This document shows, piece by piece, positions 8,601 to 11,841 of a stretch of DNA of 11,841 nucleotides. This DNA comes from DAOTKC01 sp035449045 (GTDB lineage Bacteria; Bacillota; Clostridia; Christensenellales; CAG-917): the NCBI GenBank assembly GCA_035449045.1, contig DAOTKC010000044.1, positions 1 through 11,841 of the forward strand, written 5' to 3'. The notes under the pieces are model-generated. The model was not told where the DNA came from. It did not search any database and saw nothing but the letters and a program-made list of their open reading frames with translations. The position numbers were made by a program, and so were the translations under genes. Numbering within the stretch: position 1 is the first letter of the stretch; every line of letters starts with the position of its first letter.

Positions 8601-9298
8601 GGAAGGACGTCCAAAATCATCCATTCGGGGCGGTTGCCCGAAATTCTGAACGACTCGATAATCTCCAGCCTTTTGACCGCTTTTAAGCGTTTTTGGCCTT
8701 GCGCATTGGCGATTGTGTCCTTGAGCTCCTGCGATTCTTTTTCGAGGTCGACCTCAATCAAAAGCTCCTTGACGGCCTCGGCGCCCATGCCGGCGCGGAA
8801 AGACTTGGCGCCGAACTGCTCGACGGCCTCGCGGTATTCGCGGTCGTTGATGACCTGCTTTTTGGCAAAGTTGGTGGTGCCGGGGTCGAGCACGACGAAC
8901 CAAACGAAGTATAAAACCTGCTCTAGGTCCTTGGGCGACATGTCGAGAATAAGGCTTATTCTCGAAGGCTCGCCCCTGAAATACCAAATGTGGGAGACGG
9001 GCGCGGCAAGCTCGATATGACCCATGCGCTCGCGCCGCACCTTGCTTCTCGTCACCTCGACGCCGCACTTTTCGCAGATGACGCCGCGGTATCTTATGCG
9101 CTTGTATCTGCCGCAATGGCATTCCCAGTCGCGGGTGGGCCCGAAAATCCTCTCGCAGAACAGTCCGTCGCGTTCGGGCTTTTGCGTTCTGTAGTTGATG
9201 GTTTCGGGCTTGGTGACCTCGCCGTAGGACCATTCGCGGATTTTTTCGGGTGAGGCTATTCCTATTTGAATCGAGTCAAAGTTTGAAAGTTCGTACAT
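5666..9298 (-). CDS. rpoC: DNA-directed RNA polymerase subunit beta'
   Basis: Beta' forms one half of the RNA polymerase cleft and carries the catalytic magnesium. The protein has 1210 residues, typical for Bacillota (B. subtilis is about 1200) and without the large insertion of the E. coli subunit. Seen in order: N-terminal zinc site (C60, C62, C75, C78), the active-site motif NADFDGDQMAV (448-458) with D450, D452 and D454, the region leading to the bridge helix (about 757-792, ending KTADSGYLTRRLVDV), the second zinc site (C803, C878, C885, C888), and the trigger-loop segment MRTFHTGGVA (922-931). It ends in an acidic tail (last 24 residues rich in Glu, Asp and aromatic residues). The ATG has GGAGG (9312-9308) nine bases upstream. 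rpoB lies 46 bp before it, and metK overlaps its last 11 bases. Confidence 0.99.
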   Translation of the reverse strand: MYELSNFDSIQIGIASPEKIREWSYGEVTKPETINYRTQKPERDGLFCERIFGPTRDWECHCGRYKRIRYRGVICEKCGVEVTRSKVRRERMGHIELAAPVSHIWYFRGEPSRISLILDMSPKDLEQVLYFVWFVVLDPGTTNFAKKQVINDREYREAVEQFGAKSFRAGMGAEAVKELLIEVDLEKESQELKDTIANAQGQKRLKAVKRLEIIESFRISGNRPEWMILDVLPVIPPELRPMVQLDGGRYATSDLNDLYRRVINRNNRLKRLKELNAPDIIVRNEKRMLQEAVDALIDNGRRGKAVTGPGNRELKSLSGMLRGKQGRFRQNLLGKRVDYSGRSVIVVGPELKLYQCGLPKEMALELFKPFVMKKLVEQGICHNIKSAKRFVENGKNQVWDILEEVIKDHPVLLNRAPTLHRLGIQAFEPVLVEGRALKIHPLVCSAFNADFDGDQMAVHVPLSIEAQVEARILMLSTNNILKLSDGRPIVSPTQDMVIGSYYLTIIRPGAKGEGKAFSSPNEAIMAYNAGDLALQAKCFIRVTRTLADGTVVSKRLHTTVGRYIFNESIPQDLHFVPRNTPEDMLSLEVEGILGGRAGAVGKKQLSMIVDACFKYHGATATAEVLDKIKDLGFKYSTLGAITASVFDMHIPPEKKEIVSKAESDVIEIEKKYRRGFLSEDERYNAVIKTWKEATEKVERALRDNLDDFNPIWMMANSGARGNMGQIRQLAGMRGLMADPTGKTIEVPVRSSFREGLSVLEYFISSHGGRKGLADTALKTADSGYLTRRLVDVSHNVIVREQDCGDTKGVSVTAIIGEGGTLIEPLSDRIIGRYAIADVENPATGEVIVKAGDMISDDQAKAIEAAGIKSVQIRSVLTCKTRYGVCSVCYGKNMSSGNPVKLGEAVGIIAAQSIGEPGTQLTMRTFHTGGVATSDDITQGLPRVEELFEARKPKGQAVIAETSGVVSFDEATKREIIITSKEGDQKSYAIPFGAKLKVNNGDVVEPGDVLTQGSINPQDMLRAKGVKGVQDYLTKEVQAAYRLSGVEINDKHIEVIVRQMLRKVRIENQGSTGMLPGVLVDIFDYEEQNEKALEAGGIPATAKRTLLGITKASLATESFLSAASFQETARVLTEAAIKNKIDPLIGLKENVIIGKLIPAGTGMKIYKNITTVSANAEDDTIVPYVNVDEPDGYFNEGFEDYEEFNPEEDEE
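5680..5683 (-). promoter_or_regulatory. Probable ribosome binding site of metK inside rpoC
   Basis: GAGG (5683-5680) precedes the metK ATG by three bases, a short spacing, and is formed by the Glu codons of the acidic RpoC tail. A second GAGGA further upstream is spaced rather far. The weak placement suggests that ribosomes finishing rpoC help start metK. Confidence 0.45.
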
Positions 9299-9307
9299 CT
9301 ATGTTAT

Positions 9308-9312
9308 CCTCC
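9308..9312 (-). promoter_or_regulatory. Ribosome binding site of rpoC
   Basis: GGAGG (9312-9308) lies nine bases before the rpoC ATG, in the 46-bp rpoB-rpoC gap. The gap contains no hairpin with a T-tract, which agrees with co-transcription of the two polymerase genes. Confidence 0.75.
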
Positions 9313-9344
9313 GAGATTTGGGAAAGAAAGCTTGTTTTGTTGGC

Positions 9345-11841
<2,497 letters not shown>

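Noticed and set aside
9299..9344. Possible terminator or promoter in the rpoB-rpoC gap.
   Set aside because: The 46 bp show no stem-loop with a T-tract and no -35/-10 pair; only the rpoC ribosome binding site is visible.

Overview
The window is a run of housekeeping genes from a bacterium, all on the minus strand, so transcription runs from high to low coordinates. In transcription order it holds the 3' two-thirds of rpoB, complete rpoC, metK, recD2 and comF, and the 5' half of secA. The organism is most likely a member of the Bacillota, Clostridia-like and fairly GC-rich. The reasons are the RpoB and RpoC sizes without the large proteobacterial insertions, the clostridial-type MetK and RecD2, a ComF with a double Cys4 N-terminus, and the recD2-comF-secA neighbourhood, a grouping typical of that phylum. 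Genus cannot be told from this sequence.

Layout: rpoB (enters at the right edge, ends at 9345) and rpoC (9298-5666) are separated by 46 bp that carry a strong ribosome binding site and no terminator. From rpoC onward the genes interlock. metK starts inside the last codons of rpoC (11 bp overlap). recD2 starts on the metK stop codon (TAATG, 1 bp overlap). comF starts with GTG inside the end of recD2 (20 bp overlap). These junctions suggest one long polycistronic message with translational coupling. After comF there is a 96-bp gap holding a near-consensus sigma-A-type promoter (TTGACA, 17 bp, TATAGT on the minus strand), which should start secA on its own transcript. secA runs off the left edge after 468 codons.

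The genes cover transcription (the beta and beta' subunits), S-adenosylmethionine synthesis (MetK), DNA repair (RecD2), a competence-type phosphoribosyltransferase-fold protein (ComF) and protein export (SecA). There is no stretch over 300 bp without a gene, and I see no RNA gene, mobile element, CRISPR array or repeat.

I find no previously undescribed system here. The points most worth a second look are: rpoBC leading straight into metK-recD2-comF instead of the usual rpsL-rpsG; a natural lysine in RpoB at the position of E. coli Arg529, which predicts reduced rifamycin sensitivity; and a Gly/Phe/Asp-rich repeated tail at the RpoB C-terminus.
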